Assembly: GCF_008642335.1 (NCBI RefSeq)
Contig: NZ_CP029191.1
Location: 1,550,001 to 1,614,000, forward strand
Direction of reading: 5' to 3'
DNA from: Streptomyces venezuelae
GTDB lineage: Bacteria; Actinomycetota; Actinomycetes; Streptomycetales; Streptomycetaceae
DNA: 64,000 nt
In this document: positions 1 through 9,500 of the stretch, in pieces
Position numbering within the stretch: position 1 is the stretch's first letter
Layout of the letters: each line of letters opens with the position of its first letter
Position numbers and translations under genes: made by a program
Notes under the pieces: model-generated
The model's input: only the letters and a program-made list of their open reading frames with translations
What the model was told of the DNA's origin: nothing
Databases searched by the model: none

Positions 1-879
1 GCCCCACTCGTCCTTGTGCTTCGACAGCCGCTTCTCCGTCACGTACGACAGGAACGTCGGGATCTCCGCGCCGCCCGCCGGGATCGCGCCGAACGGGAAG
101 CCGATGAGGGGGCCGCGCAGCCAGGACTTCCAGGTGCGCTTCACGTCGTCCCCGCCGAGCCAGGGGCGCCCGACGGGGATCGCCTGTCCGCTGGTGCGGC
201 GCAGGTGGGCGGCGACCCACAGGGCCTCACCGATGGCGAAGAGGCCCACCGCGACGATGACGACGTCGATGCCGTCGGCGAGTTGGAGCGAGCCGAAGGT
301 GAGCCGCTGCTGGCCCGTCATCTGGTCGAGGCCGACCAGGCCGATGGTCAGGCCGATGAGGAGCGAGGCGAGGCCGCGGATGCGGGACGAGCCCAGCACG
401 GAGGTGACGGCGATGAACGCGAGCACCATGATGGCGAAGTAGTCGGGCGCGCCGATGTCGACGGCGAGGTCGGCGACGGTGGGGGCGAGCGCGACCAGGA
501 GCAGCGTGCCGATCATGCCGCCGGCGAAGTGCCCGATGGCGGCGGCCGCGAGGGCCTGCGCCCCACGCCCCGCCTTGGCCATCGGGTGGCCTTCCATGGC
601 GGCGACGACGGCGGCGCTCTCGCCGGGCGTATTGAGCAGGATGGAGGTCGTCGAGCCGCCGAACATCGCGCCGTAGTAGATGCCGGCGAACATGATGAAG
701 GCGCCGGTCGGTTCGAGTCCGTACGTCACGGGGAGCAGCAGGGCGACGGCCATGGCGGGCCCGATGCCGGGAAGCACGCCGATCGCGGTGCCGAGGAGCA
801 CGCCGACGGCGGCCCACAGGAGGTTGATGGGGGTCAGGGCCGTGCCGAAGCCGTCCATGAGGGAGGTGAAGGCGTCCAT
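1..879 (-). CDS. tctA: Tripartite tricarboxylate transporter, large permease TctA (partial)
   Basis: This is the large membrane subunit of a tripartite tricarboxylate (TTT) carrier, which imports di- and tricarboxylates with a periplasmic-type binding protein. The visible 293 residues are strongly hydrophobic. Around residues 30-50 they carry the TctA glycine/proline signature ([16 protein letters not shown]). The family is about 500 residues long, so roughly the last 200 lie beyond the left edge and no stop is seen. The ATG follows the tctB stop by one base, with a GGGAG Shine-Dalgarno inside the end of tctB, so it is translated from the tctCBA message. The substrate cannot be read from the sequence. 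Confidence 0.92.
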   Translation of the reverse strand, partial: MDAFTSLMDGFGTALTPINLLWAAVGVLLGTAIGVLPGIGPAMAVALLLPVTYGLEPTGAFIMFAGIYYGAMFGGSTTSILLNTPGESAAVVAAMEGHPMAKAGRGAQALAAAAIGHFAGGMIGTLLLVALAPTVADLAVDIGAPDYFAIMVLAFIAVTSVLGSSRIRGLASLLIGLTIGLVGLDQMTGQQRLTFGSLQLADGIDVVIVAVGLFAIGEALWVAAHLRRTSGQAIPVGRPWLGGDDVKRTWKSWLRGPLIGFPFGAIPAGGAEIPTFLSYVTEKRLSKHKDEWG

Positions 880-880
880 G

Positions 881-1429
881 TCACAGCACTCCCATCAGGG
901 GGCCGCCCGGCAGGGGCACGCCGAGCAGGTTGTTGAAGACTTCGTACGTGACGACGGACAGCCCGGCGGCGATGAGCGGGTCGCGGTCGAGGTGGCGGCT
1001 GCCGAGGGCGTAGGCCGCGCCCCAGAAGAGCAGCGCCCCGGCGATGGGGAAGCCGGCCGGTTCGATGAGGACGGCGGCGGCGAGGAAGACACCGGCGAGC
1101 AGCAGTACGGTGCGCCAGTCGGCGGGTTCGGACAGGTCGACGTCCTCGCCGCCCTCGGCCTCGCCGCGCCCGCCGCGCAGCACGTCGACGGCGAGCAGCA
1201 GCGCGACGACGAGCAGCCCGGCCCCGACCACGATCGGCACGGTCTTCGGGCCGATGGGGCCGCGCTGGGCGATCTCGACGTCCATGGTGAGGGCGTCGGT
1301 GAGGACGAGGGTGCCGAGCGCGAGGAGCAGGACGCACACGCCGAGTTCGGAGTGTTCGCGCAGCCAGGCGCGGCGGCCGCGCGGCGCGTCGGGGCTGTCG
1401 GGGCGGTCGGGAACTTCGGTCGTGGTCAC
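881..1429 (-). CDS. tctB: Tripartite tricarboxylate transporter, small membrane subunit TctB
   Basis: This is the small four-helix membrane subunit of the TTT carrier, 182 aa, usual for the family. After a polar N-terminus ([17 protein letters not shown]) come hydrophobic segments at about residues 30-45, 58-80, 105-130 and 140-165. The reading frame extends upstream, but I chose the GTG at 1429 because it overlaps the tctC stop in a GTGA arrangement, which indicates translational coupling. It lies between tctC and tctA, the usual order in this family. The sequence itself is poorly conserved, so the call rests on position, topology and length. Confidence 0.88.
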   Translation of the reverse strand: MTTTEVPDRPDSPDAPRGRRAWLREHSELGVCVLLLALGTLVLTDALTMDVEIAQRGPIGPKTVPIVVGAGLLVVALLLAVDVLRGGRGEAEGGEDVDLSEPADWRTVLLLAGVFLAAAVLIEPAGFPIAGALLFWGAAYALGSRHLDRDPLIAAGLSVVTYEVFNNLLGVPLPGGPLMGVL

Positions 1430-2409
1430 AGTCCCAGCTCCTTCAGTACGGAGACGACGCGCTGGTCCTGGGCTTTCAGGAAGTCGCCGAAGTCGTCGCC
1501 GGTCAGGAAGGCGTCGTCCCATCCGTTCTTCTTCAGGGACTCCCGCCACTCCTTGGAGGCGTGCAGTTTCCTGACGAGCCCGGTGAGCTTCTTGCGCTCG
1601 GCGTCGCTGAGGCCCGGCGGGGCGACGATGCCGCGCCAGTTGGTGAAGTCCACGTCGTAGCCGGACTCCTTGAGGGTGGGGCCGTCCAGGCCCTTGACCC
1701 GCGCGGGCCCGGTGACGGCGAGCAGCCGGAGCTCCCCCGACTTGATCTGGTCCAGGTACTCACCGACCCCCGAGACCCCGAAGGCGACCTTGCTCCCGAG
1801 GATGGAGGCGAGAAGTTCACCACCCCCGTCGAAGGGGACGTAGTTGACCTTTTTCGGGTCGATGCCGGCGGCGCGGGCCATGAGCATCGGTGCGAGGTGG
1901 TCGGGCCCACCGGGCGAGGACCCCCCACCTACGGGCACCTTCCCCGGATCCTCCTTCCAGGCGTCGACGAGCTGCTTGATGGTCTTGTACGGGGAGTTCT
2001 TGGCGACCACGACGACGTCCTGCTCCTCGGTGAGCCGGGCGATGGGGGTCGTGTCGGCGAGGGTCTTCGGCGAGTCGTTGGAGCGGGCGGCGCCGACGAC
2101 GCCGAGCCCCATGGACATGGCGAGCTTGCCGTTGCCGTGCTCGCCGACGAGCCGGGTCAGGCCGACGGTGCCACCCGCGCCGGGCAGGTTGAACACCTCG
2201 ATGTTGTGGGTGAGTCCGGCGTCCTCGGCGTTCTTCGCGGCGGTGCGCGCGGTGATGTCGTAGCCGCCGCCGGGCGTGTTGGGGACCATGAAGCGCAGGC
2301 CGGGGATCTGCGTGCCGGTGTCGGCGCCGCTGCCCGTGGTGAGCAGCGGCGGCGCCACGAGCACGAGGAGCGCGGCCCCGGACAGGGCGAGAGGGGTGCG
2401 CAGGCGCAC
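1426..2409 (-). CDS. tctC: TTT transporter substrate-binding protein TctC (Bug family)
   Basis: This is the extracytoplasmic solute-binding subunit that presents the carboxylate to TctAB. An N-terminal hydrophobic signal (LALSGAALLVLVAPPLL) is followed by the Bug-family start of the mature domain (FMVPNTPGGGYDITAR) and a two-lobed fold to the C-terminus; 327 aa is normal. No cysteine lipobox is visible, so it may be held by an uncleaved or Sec-type signal. The frame is open to 2469. I chose GTG 2409 because AGGTGG lies 8 bases upstream; GTG 2418 is the alternative. The gene leads the operon and diverges from the response regulator at 2553. Confidence 0.9.
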   Translation of the reverse strand: MRLRTPLALSGAALLVLVAPPLLTTGSGADTGTQIPGLRFMVPNTPGGGYDITARTAAKNAEDAGLTHNIEVFNLPGAGGTVGLTRLVGEHGNGKLAMSMGLGVVGAARSNDSPKTLADTTPIARLTEEQDVVVVAKNSPYKTIKQLVDAWKEDPGKVPVGGGSSPGGPDHLAPMLMARAAGIDPKKVNYVPFDGGGELLASILGSKVAFGVSGVGEYLDQIKSGELRLLAVTGPARVKGLDGPTLKESGYDVDFTNWRGIVAPPGLSDAERKKLTGLVRKLHASKEWRESLKKNGWDDAFLTGDDFGDFLKAQDQRVVSVLKELGL

Positions 2410-2552
2410 GTGTGCCACCACCTGTCGGCGTGTAGTCGGGTGTGGGACAAGCTCTGAGGTGGCCCACATGTTGCCCGGGTGTTAACAACCTGTCGCTCTT
2501 CCGGAATCAACGGACGTTGTGGTCGTTGTGGTCGCGCCCATAGCCTGCGGCG

Positions 2553-3260
2553 ATGACGAGGGTGCTGGTCGTGGACGACGACTTCATGGTCGCCAAGCTG
2601 CACAGTCGCTACGTCGCGACGGTGCCCGGCTTCACGGTGGTCGGGGTCGCGCACACCGGCGCGGAGGCGGTGCGCCTCGCCGCGGACGTCCGCCCCGACC
2701 TCGTACTCCTCGACGTCTATCTGCCCGACATGGATGGCATCGCGGTCCTGCGCGAGCTGCGGGCGGCGGAGGAGCGGGAGCCGGGGCGCGAGCCGGTGGA
2801 CGCCCTGTTCATCACGGCGGCGCGGGACGCGGAGGTGGTGCGGGCGGCGCTGCGGGCGGGTGCGCTGCACTACCTGATCAAGCCGTTCAACCAGGCGGCG
2901 CTGCAGGAGCAGTTGCGCCACGTCGCCGCGCTGCGGGCCCGCCTGGACGGCCTGGCGGAGGCCCGCCAGGAGGACGTCGACCAGATCTTCGGCACCCGCC
3001 CGCCGGGTTCCCGGGAACTCCCCAAGGGCCTGGCGCCCCACACGGCGGACCTGGTGGAACAGACCCTCCGCAACCATCCGTCCGGCCTCTCGGCGTCGGA
3101 GTGCGCGGAGGCGGGCTCCCTCTCCCGCGTGAGCGCCCGCCGCTACCTGGAATTCTTCGCGTCCACGCGCCGGGCAGAGGTGACGCTTCGGTACGGGGGG
3201 ACGGGGCGGCCCGAGCGGCGGTACCGGTGGCTGGGTGAGGGCAATTCGGGCACGACCTGA
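2553..3260 (+). CDS. Response regulator, CitB/DcuR family
   Basis: This two-component response regulator has an N-terminal receiver and a C-terminal helix-turn-helix of the citrate/malate-sensing CitB family; 235 aa. The acidic pocket is D8-D10, the phospho-acceptor is D54 (VLLDVYLPDMDG), the switch residue is T88 and the conserved lysine is K110 (LIKPF). The C-terminal part (HPSGLSASECAEAGSLSRVSARRYLEFF) is the expected DNA-binding region. It is divergent from tctCBA with a 143-bp gap and most likely controls that transporter. No histidine kinase gene is adjacent, although such regulators usually sit next to their kinase. Confidence 0.9.
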   Translation: MTRVLVVDDDFMVAKLHSRYVATVPGFTVVGVAHTGAEAVRLAADVRPDLVLLDVYLPDMDGIAVLRELRAAEEREPGREPVDALFITAARDAEVVRAALRAGALHYLIKPFNQAALQEQLRHVAALRARLDGLAEARQEDVDQIFGTRPPGSRELPKGLAPHTADLVEQTLRNHPSGLSASECAEAGSLSRVSARRYLEFFASTRRAEVTLRYGGTGRPERRYRWLGEGNSGTT

Positions 3261-3303
3261 GCGGAGTCCGAAGGCTTCCTTAACCGCACCATAAGGATCT
3301 CCA

Positions 3304-3330
3304 TCCCCCGCCCTCAGCAGGGGGTTTCGC
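3304..3330 (+). terminator. Weak hairpin after the response regulator
   Basis: Five C at 3305-3309 and five G at 3320-3324 form a short GC stem with an eight-to-ten-base loop, followed by TTT. It lies 45 bp after the stop of the response regulator and before the monooxygenase promoter. The stem is short and the T run is only three bases, so this is a weak call. Confidence 0.35.
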
Positions 3331-3386
3331 GGATTTCAGGGGCTAGTTTTCAGGTCGCCCTGAACCGCCGTTTGAGGAGAACCCCC

Positions 3387-4394
3387 ATGTCTGCACGCCG
3401 CAAGGTCGCACGCCTCGCCGCCGTCGGTGTCGCGCCGCTCGCTCTGACCGCCCTCTCGGTCGCGCCCGCCGCCGCGCACGGCTCGATGACGGACCCGGTC
3501 AGCCGGGTCTCCGCCTGTTTCCAGGAGGGGCCGGAGTCGCCCAGGTCGGCCGCCTGCAAGGCAGCCGTCGCGGCCAGTGGCGCGCAGGCCTTCTACGACT
3601 GGAACGGCGTGAACATCGCCAACGCCGCCGGGAAGTCGAAGGAGATCATCCCGGACGGGAAGCTGTGCAGCGCCGGGAACGACAAGTACAAGGGGCTCGA
3701 CCTGCCGCGCGGCGACTGGCCCTCCAGCAAGCTGTCCGCGGGCAACCACACGTTCCGCTACAAGGGCACCGCCCCGCACAAGGGCTCCTTCGAGCTGTTC
3801 GTCACGAAGGAGTCGTACGACCCGTCGAAGCCCCTGAAGTGGTCGGACCTGGAGGAGAAGCCCTTCGTCAAGGTCACCGACCCGAAGATGGAGAACGGCG
3901 ACTACGTCTTCGACGGCAAGATCCCCGCCCGTGAGGGCCGGCACCTGATCTACTCGATCTGGCAGCGCTCCGATTCCCCCGAGGCGTTCTACACCTGCTC
4001 CGACGTCGTCTTCGGGAAGGACGACGGGGGTTCGGGCGGCTCCGCTCCGGCCCCCGCCGCCTCCGCGCCCACCGACCAGGACATCGAGGCCGGCGCCGAC
4101 AAGTCCTCCGTCGAGCACCACGGCCACGGGGACGCCGACGCCAGGACGGGCGCCGAGGCCACCGGCGCCGCGCCCGCCGCCCCCGCCGCGGACGAGGCCA
4201 CCGGCGACAACCGGCCGGAGGTGAACGGCGGCGCCGAGAAGCCGGTCACCACGGCGGACGGCAACCTCGCCGAGACCGGCGGCGACAGCACCACGCCGTA
4301 CATCGCCATGGGCGGCGCCGCGATTCTGGCGGTCGGTGCCGCGGCGATGTTCGCGACGACCCGCCGCCGGGCCTCCGGACGCCACGGCCGCTGA
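3387..4394 (+). CDS. Cell-wall-sorted AA10 lytic polysaccharide monooxygenase
   Basis: This is a copper-dependent lytic polysaccharide monooxygenase (AA10, formerly CBM33) that oxidatively cleaves chitin or cellulose outside the cell. The signal peptide is residues 1-30, ending PAAA, and cleavage leaves His31 (HGSMTDP) as the mature N-terminus. The second histidine of the copper brace is H131 (TAPHKGSF). The catalytic domain ends near 210. A Gly/Pro/Ala-rich linker leads to the sorting signal LAETG (294-298), a hydrophobic helix and an Arg-rich tail. That C-terminus is typical of sortase E substrates, so the enzyme should be fixed to the wall; most AA10 proteins are freely secreted. GAGGAG lies 6 bases before ATG 3387. 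335 aa. Confidence 0.93.
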   Translation: MSARRKVARLAAVGVAPLALTALSVAPAAAHGSMTDPVSRVSACFQEGPESPRSAACKAAVAASGAQAFYDWNGVNIANAAGKSKEIIPDGKLCSAGNDKYKGLDLPRGDWPSSKLSAGNHTFRYKGTAPHKGSFELFVTKESYDPSKPLKWSDLEEKPFVKVTDPKMENGDYVFDGKIPAREGRHLIYSIWQRSDSPEAFYTCSDVVFGKDDGGSGGSAPAPAASAPTDQDIEAGADKSSVEHHGHGDADARTGAEATGAAPAAPAADEATGDNRPEVNGGAEKPVTTADGNLAETGGDSTTPYIAMGGAAILAVGAAAMFATTRRRASGRHGR

Positions 4395-4446
4395 GAGCCT
4401 GTGTCGTAGCCCCGGACCGGTCAGCGGAGACGACGCCGGGCGCGTG

Positions 4447-5310
4447 TCAGGACAGGCACGTGCTCGGCGTCGCGTGTGCCGGGTCCAGGGCGTTCGCCAC
4501 CTCGTGGTGGGCGACGCGGTCCGTGATGCCGATCGCGACGTGCTCGGACAGGGCCACGGGGCACAGGTCCTGGAGGGTGACGTTGTGGACGTCCGGGCCG
4601 GTCAGGAACTGGGTGCGGTACGGGGTGACGACCTCGTCGTACTTCGTGGCGATGACGGTGTAGCGCACACCGGGCACCGTGTCGCCGCCCTCGTTGAGCT
4701 TGGTCAGGAAGGGCGAGCCCGCGACCTGGTCGGCGAGGCTCGGGGTCTTGGTGGTCAGCAGGTCCTCGATGCCGGGGAAGTACGGCAGCAGCTTGGTGAG
4801 GCCGAGCAGCGTGGTGCCGTGGTTGTCGGGGGCGAGGCCGATCAGGGCGTTCACCTTCGCGGCGCCGCCGAGGAACTTGAGGTAGTGGCGCGGCATCATG
4901 CCGCCCTGCGAGTGGCCGACGAGGTCCGCCTTCTTCGCGCCCGTCGAGGCGAGCACCTTGTCGACGAAGACGTCGAGCTGCTCGGCCGACTTGTCGATGG
5001 GGCCGAGGCCGTTGAAGAACGGGACGCCCGGCAGCTGGCCGTAGTCCAGGGAGTAGACGCAGTAGCCGCGCTTGACCAGGTAGGGCGCGAGGACGAGCCA
5101 GTTGTCGACGGAGTTCCCGAACGTGCCGTGCACGAGGACGACCGGTCGGGGGTGGGCGGCGGACGGCCGGCAGTCGTAGTCGTTCCAGCCTCGGGACGTC
5201 GAGGCCTGCGGCGTGTCGGCCGCGGCCGTGGCGGCGGGGGTGAGGGTGACCGCGCCCGTGACGAGCAGGGCGGCGGCGAGCGCGCGCAGCGCTCGTCTCC
5301 AGGGCAGCAT
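4447..5310 (-). CDS. Secreted alpha/beta-hydrolase lipase (class 2 type)
   Basis: This extracellular triacylglycerol lipase/esterase has 287 aa. The signal peptide (residues 1 to about 31, ALLVTGAV..ATAA) precedes an alpha/beta-hydrolase domain. The oxyanion strand-turn is HGTFGN at 61-66, the nucleophile S134 is in GHSQGG, the probable acid is D225 (KYDEVVTPY) and the probable catalytic histidine is H257 (LSEHVAI). Cysteines near 47, 84, 250 and 285 could form disulfides. It is convergent with the monooxygenase gene, 52 bp away, and is expressed from its own promoter in 5311-5495. Together the two genes look like a small set of secreted polymer-degrading enzymes. Confidence 0.9.
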   Translation of the reverse strand: MLPWRRALRALAAALLVTGAVTLTPAATAAADTPQASTSRGWNDYDCRPSAAHPRPVVLVHGTFGNSVDNWLVLAPYLVKRGYCVYSLDYGQLPGVPFFNGLGPIDKSAEQLDVFVDKVLASTGAKKADLVGHSQGGMMPRHYLKFLGGAAKVNALIGLAPDNHGTTLLGLTKLLPYFPGIEDLLTTKTPSLADQVAGSPFLTKLNEGGDTVPGVRYTVIATKYDEVVTPYRTQFLTGPDVHNVTLQDLCPVALSEHVAIGITDRVAHHEVANALDPAHATPSTCLS

Positions 5311-5495
5311 CGTGTGATCTCCTTGCGGCTCAAGGGAGGTGCGGAAGGAGGTGCGGTGGCGATACGCCTGGTGATCCGGATCAGCAGGATGCCGTGCTCA
5401 CGTCAAATTACGCGCGAGTAGGTGAAGAGTGAAGCGGCGCGTCACAAAAAGTTCCAGCGTTCACTGGCGCGGTCACGACGCGGGCCCCGGCGCCG

Positions 5496-6524
5496 TCACG
5501 CCGCCAGCGTTCCCGGCACGATCGCGCCCGGACCGAACTTCGCCCGCGCCCGGTCCGCGACCTCCTCGATGCGGCGGGTCTTCTCGTCCGTCGGGTCGAA
5601 CGACAGCTGATGGGTGGCGCGTTCGGCGGAGGTGAGGCCTTCCGCGCGCAGGGAGAGGGCGCGCACCCGGGCCCGCTGGAGGCCGAGCGCCTCGTACATG
5701 CGGTATGCGGCCTTGGCCAGCTCGGTGGAGTGGGCGGTCTGCTCGGGGAGGGCCTTGGAACGGGTGGTGGTGGACCGGTCGGCGTACCGCACCGTGAGGA
5801 CCAGCGTGCGGCACACCTGGTCCTCGCCGCGCATCCGCGCCCCCAGCTCCTCCGCGCCGGAGAGCAGCGCGCGCCGGTGCCGGAAGGGGTCGAGTTCGTC
5901 GCGCGGGAAGGGCCGTTCGACGGAGAGCGAGCGCGCGGCGGCGTTCGGCACGACCCGCGTACGGTCGACACCCCGCGCCTTCTCGCTCAGCTCACGGCCC
6001 GCGCGGGCGCCGACGAGCCGCTGCAGGGTGGACAGGGGCGCGGCGCCGACCTTCCCGAGGGTGTCGAGGCCGTACTCGCAGAGGGTGCGGGCGGTGGCGC
6101 GGCCGATGCCGGGCAGCTCGCCGACCGGCCGTTCGACGAGGAACTCCCGTACGCCGCCGTCCCCTTCGGGCACCGAGCGGGTCACGCCGGGGGCGGCGCC
6201 GCGCGCGGCCATCCGCGCCAGCATCGGCCCCGGCCCGGCGCCGATCGCGCACTCCACCCCGTACAGCGCGAGCGCCCGTACCCGGATCAGCGCGGCGAGG
6301 TCGACGGCGCTCCGGCCGAAGTAGCGCCGCGCGCCCCGGACGTCGACGAGCGCGGCGTCGGGCGGGAGCGCCTCGACCTGCGGGGTGAACTCGCGGAGCA
6401 GGGCAAGGAGTTGGGGTAGGAGCGCTTCGTGCATGGGAGGCAGCAGGAAGCGTACGTAAAGGGTGGTGACGCCATTGTGCATCCCGCGCCCCCCGTCGCT
6501 CATCCCGCGCTCGCCGTCGCTCAT
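5496..6524 (-). CDS. Y-family polymerase-like protein, catalytically degenerate (ImuB/DinB type)
   Basis: This Y-family translesion-polymerase homologue is probably an adaptor for DnaE2 rather than a polymerase. It lacks the usual N-terminal stretch with the first catalytic aspartate, starting with TTLYVRFLLPP. The second motif, normally SIDE, reads PPDA at 54-57, so the glutamate is absent. The helix-hairpin-helix (ELPGIGRATARTL, about 136-148) and the little-finger region remain. ImuB proteins lose active-site residues in the same way. I chose ATG 6524 (342 aa) because it overlaps the dnaE2 stop (ATGA) and has GGGGAG upstream. The N-terminus carries a doubled MSDG[EG]RG unit. Confidence 0.85.
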   Translation of the reverse strand: MSDGERGMSDGGRGMHNGVTTLYVRFLLPPMHEALLPQLLALLREFTPQVEALPPDAALVDVRGARRYFGRSAVDLAALIRVRALALYGVECAIGAGPGPMLARMAARGAAPGVTRSVPEGDGGVREFLVERPVGELPGIGRATARTLCEYGLDTLGKVGAAPLSTLQRLVGARAGRELSEKARGVDRTRVVPNAAARSLSVERPFPRDELDPFRHRRALLSGAEELGARMRGEDQVCRTLVLTVRYADRSTTTRSKALPEQTAHSTELAKAAYRMYEALGLQRARVRALSLRAEGLTSAERATHQLSFDPTDEKTRRIEEVADRARAKFGPGAIVPGTLAA

Positions 6525-9500
6525 CCCGCGCTCCCCGGACTCCGGTGCCACAGCTTCCTCGTCGTCGCCGTCCCTTCACCCGCCGGGCGCAGGTCGGCCC
6601 AGGGGTGCATCTCGAAGCCGTTGGCCAGCCGGATGCGGCGGCCGCCGGCCGGGTCCTTGTCCTGCTCCTCCCCTTCGGGGTCCGGCTCCGCCAAGCGCAG
6701 TGCCACCGCGTCGAGGCCCCCCTCCGCACGTACCTCCGCCAGCTCCGCCAGGTTCCACGCCGCCGCGCCCACCACGCTGAGGCTGCGCGGCCCGCGGCGC
6801 TGCACCACGCCGCGTACGAGCAGCAGCCAGGAGTGGAAGACGGTGTGCGCGCACCGCTCGTGGGCGTCGTCGAAGAAGGCCAGGTCGATGAGGCCCGTGC
6901 CGTCGTCCAGGGTGGTGAAGATGACGCGCTTGCCGGAGCGGATCGGCGGGGTCTGCGTGGCGGCCTTGGCGCCCGCGACCAGGACGGTCGCGCCGTGTTC
7001 GGCTTCGCGCAGGCGCCGGGCGCTGAGCGCGCCGAGCTCGTCGAGGAAGGCGCGGTGGTCGCCCATGAGGTGGCGCGAGGAGTCCATGCCGAGGACGCCG
7101 AGTTCGGCGCTGAGCCGCTCCGCGTCGTCCAGGTCGGGCAGGCCCGCGGGGGCCGTCTTCCGCCCGCCCGCCAGGGGCAGTTGGGCGCCGGCCGCGCCGC
7201 GCGCGCCGCGCCGCAGTTCGGCCAGGTGGAGCTGCAGGTCGCGGCGGTTGGCGCCGAACGCGTCGAGCGCGCCGACCTGCGCGAGCCGCTGGGCGACCGG
7301 CTTGGAAGGCCTGGCACGCTCCCAGAAGTCGACGAGGGAGGTGTAGGGCTGACCGTCGGCGATCCGGGCGGCCTCGGCCTCGCTGATGCCGTGCACGTCG
7401 GAGAGCGCGAGCCGCAGCCCCCACCGGTCCGGAGCCCTCTCGGAACCGGAACCGGATTCAGAACCGGATTCAGAACCAGAACCAGACACCAGTTCGATAC
7501 GGTGGGCGACCGCGGACCGGTTCACGTCCAGGGGAAGGATCGGCACCCCCCGCCGCCGCGCGTCCGCGAGCAGCAGCCGCTTCGGGTACATCCCGGGGTC
7601 GTGCGTGAGCAGCCCGGCGTAGAACGCGGCCGGGTGATGGGCCTTCAGCCACGCCGACTGGTAGGTGGGCACGGCGAAGGCCACCGCGTGCGCCTTGCAG
7701 AAGCCGTACGAGCCGAAGGCCTCGACGATCCCCCAGGTGCGGCCGATGGTCTCCGCGTCGTACCCCCTGGCCGCCGCGTGCTGCGCGAACCAGAAGCGGA
7801 TCCGGCCCTGCGACTCGGGGTCGGAGAGCCCGCGCCGCACCCGGTCCGCCTCGTCGCGCCCGCAGCCGGTCATGATGTCGACGATCTGGATGACCTGCTC
7901 GTGGAAGACGACGACGCCGTACGTCTCCTTCAGGGGCTCCGCGAGGTCCGGGTGCGGGTAGCGGACGGGCGCGCGGCCGTGCCGGGACTCGATGAAGGGC
8001 CGGACCATGTCGGCGGCGACCGGTCCAGGACGGAACAGCGAGATGTCGACCACCAGGTCGTGGAAGGTCGCAGGCTGGAGCCGCCCGACCAGATCGCGCT
8101 GGCCCGGCGACTCGATCTGGAAGCAGCCCAGCGTCTCGGTGGACTTGATGAGTTGATACGTCGCCGGGTCGCCCGGCGGCACCTGGCGCGGGTCGTCGAG
8201 GTCCACGGCGTCGCCCGTGGCCCGCTCGACCTCCGCCACCGCGTGCGCCATCGCCGACTGCATCCGCACGCCGAGCACGTCCAGCTTGAGCAGGCCGAGG
8301 TCCTCGACGTCGTCCTTGTCGAACTGCGACATGGGCAGGCCCTCGCCGCTGGTCGGCATCACGGGGGTGCGGGCGAGCAGCGACGCGTCGGAGAGCAGCA
8401 CCCCGCACGGGTGCATGGCGACCCCGCGCGGCAGCGCGTCCAGCGCCTCGACGAGGTCCCACAGCCGGTCGCGGTCCCCCAGCTCCTCGGCGATCTCCCG
8501 GAGTTCGGGCAGCTCCTTCATCGCGGAGCGTGCGTCGCGGGCGCGGATGTGCGGGAAGGCCTTGGCGATCCGGTCGATGTCGGCCGGGTCCATGGACAGG
8601 GCGGCGCCCACGTCGCGTACGGCGTGGCGCACCCGGTACGTCTCGGGCATGGCGACCGTCGCGACGCGCTCGGGGCCGAAGCGGTCGATGATCGCGCGGT
8701 AGACCTCCAGGCGGCGGGCCGACTCGACGTCGATGTCGATGTCCGGCAGGACGTGCCGCCGCTTGGACAGGAACCGCTCCATGAGCAGCCCGTGCTCGAC
8801 GGGGTCGGCGTGCGCGATGCCGATGAGGTGGTTGACCAGGGACCCGGCGCCCGAGCCGCGCGCCGCGACCCGGATGCCCAGGCCGCGCACGTCGTCGACG
8901 ACCTGGGCCACGGTCAGGAAGTACGAGGCGTATCCGTGGTGGTCGATGATGTCCAGCTCGTGGTGCATCCGCTCCCAGTAGTCGCGCCGTGAGTCGTAGC
9001 CGCGCAGGATCATGCCCGCCGCGGCCCGCGAGGCAAGGACGCGCTGCGCGGTGCGGCGCCCGGCGCCGACGAGGTGCGGTTCGGGGAAGCGTACGGAGCC
9101 GATGCCGATGTCGTCCTCCGGGTCGACGAGGCATTCGGCGGCGGCCGCCCTGGTCTGTTCGACGAGGCGGTGGGCGGTGTCGCGGCGGAAGCCCGCGGCC
9201 TCGACGACGCGTTCGGCGACCTGCAGCATGGCGTCGGCGCCTTTCAGCCACCGCTCGCCGCTGTCGAGTTCCTTGGTCGGGTCGACGGGGACGAGGCGGC
9301 GGGCGGCGTCGAGGACGTCCGCGACGGGGCCCTGGCCGGGGTCGGCGTAGCGCACGGCGTTGCTGAGGACGGGGCGCACGCCCTGCTCGGCGGCGAAGCC
9401 GACGGTGCGCGCGGCCAGGCGCAGCGAGCCGGGGCCCGTGCCCTCGCGGCCGTGCCAGACGGATTCCAGGCGCAGCGCGTCGCCGTACCGCTCGCGCCAG

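Noticed and set aside
6479..6551. Short tandem repeat MSDG[EG]RG as a possible programmed element at the dinB-like start
   Set aside because: It is a small in-frame duplication at a disordered N-terminus. The ATGA overlap and ribosome site at 6524 explain the start without it.
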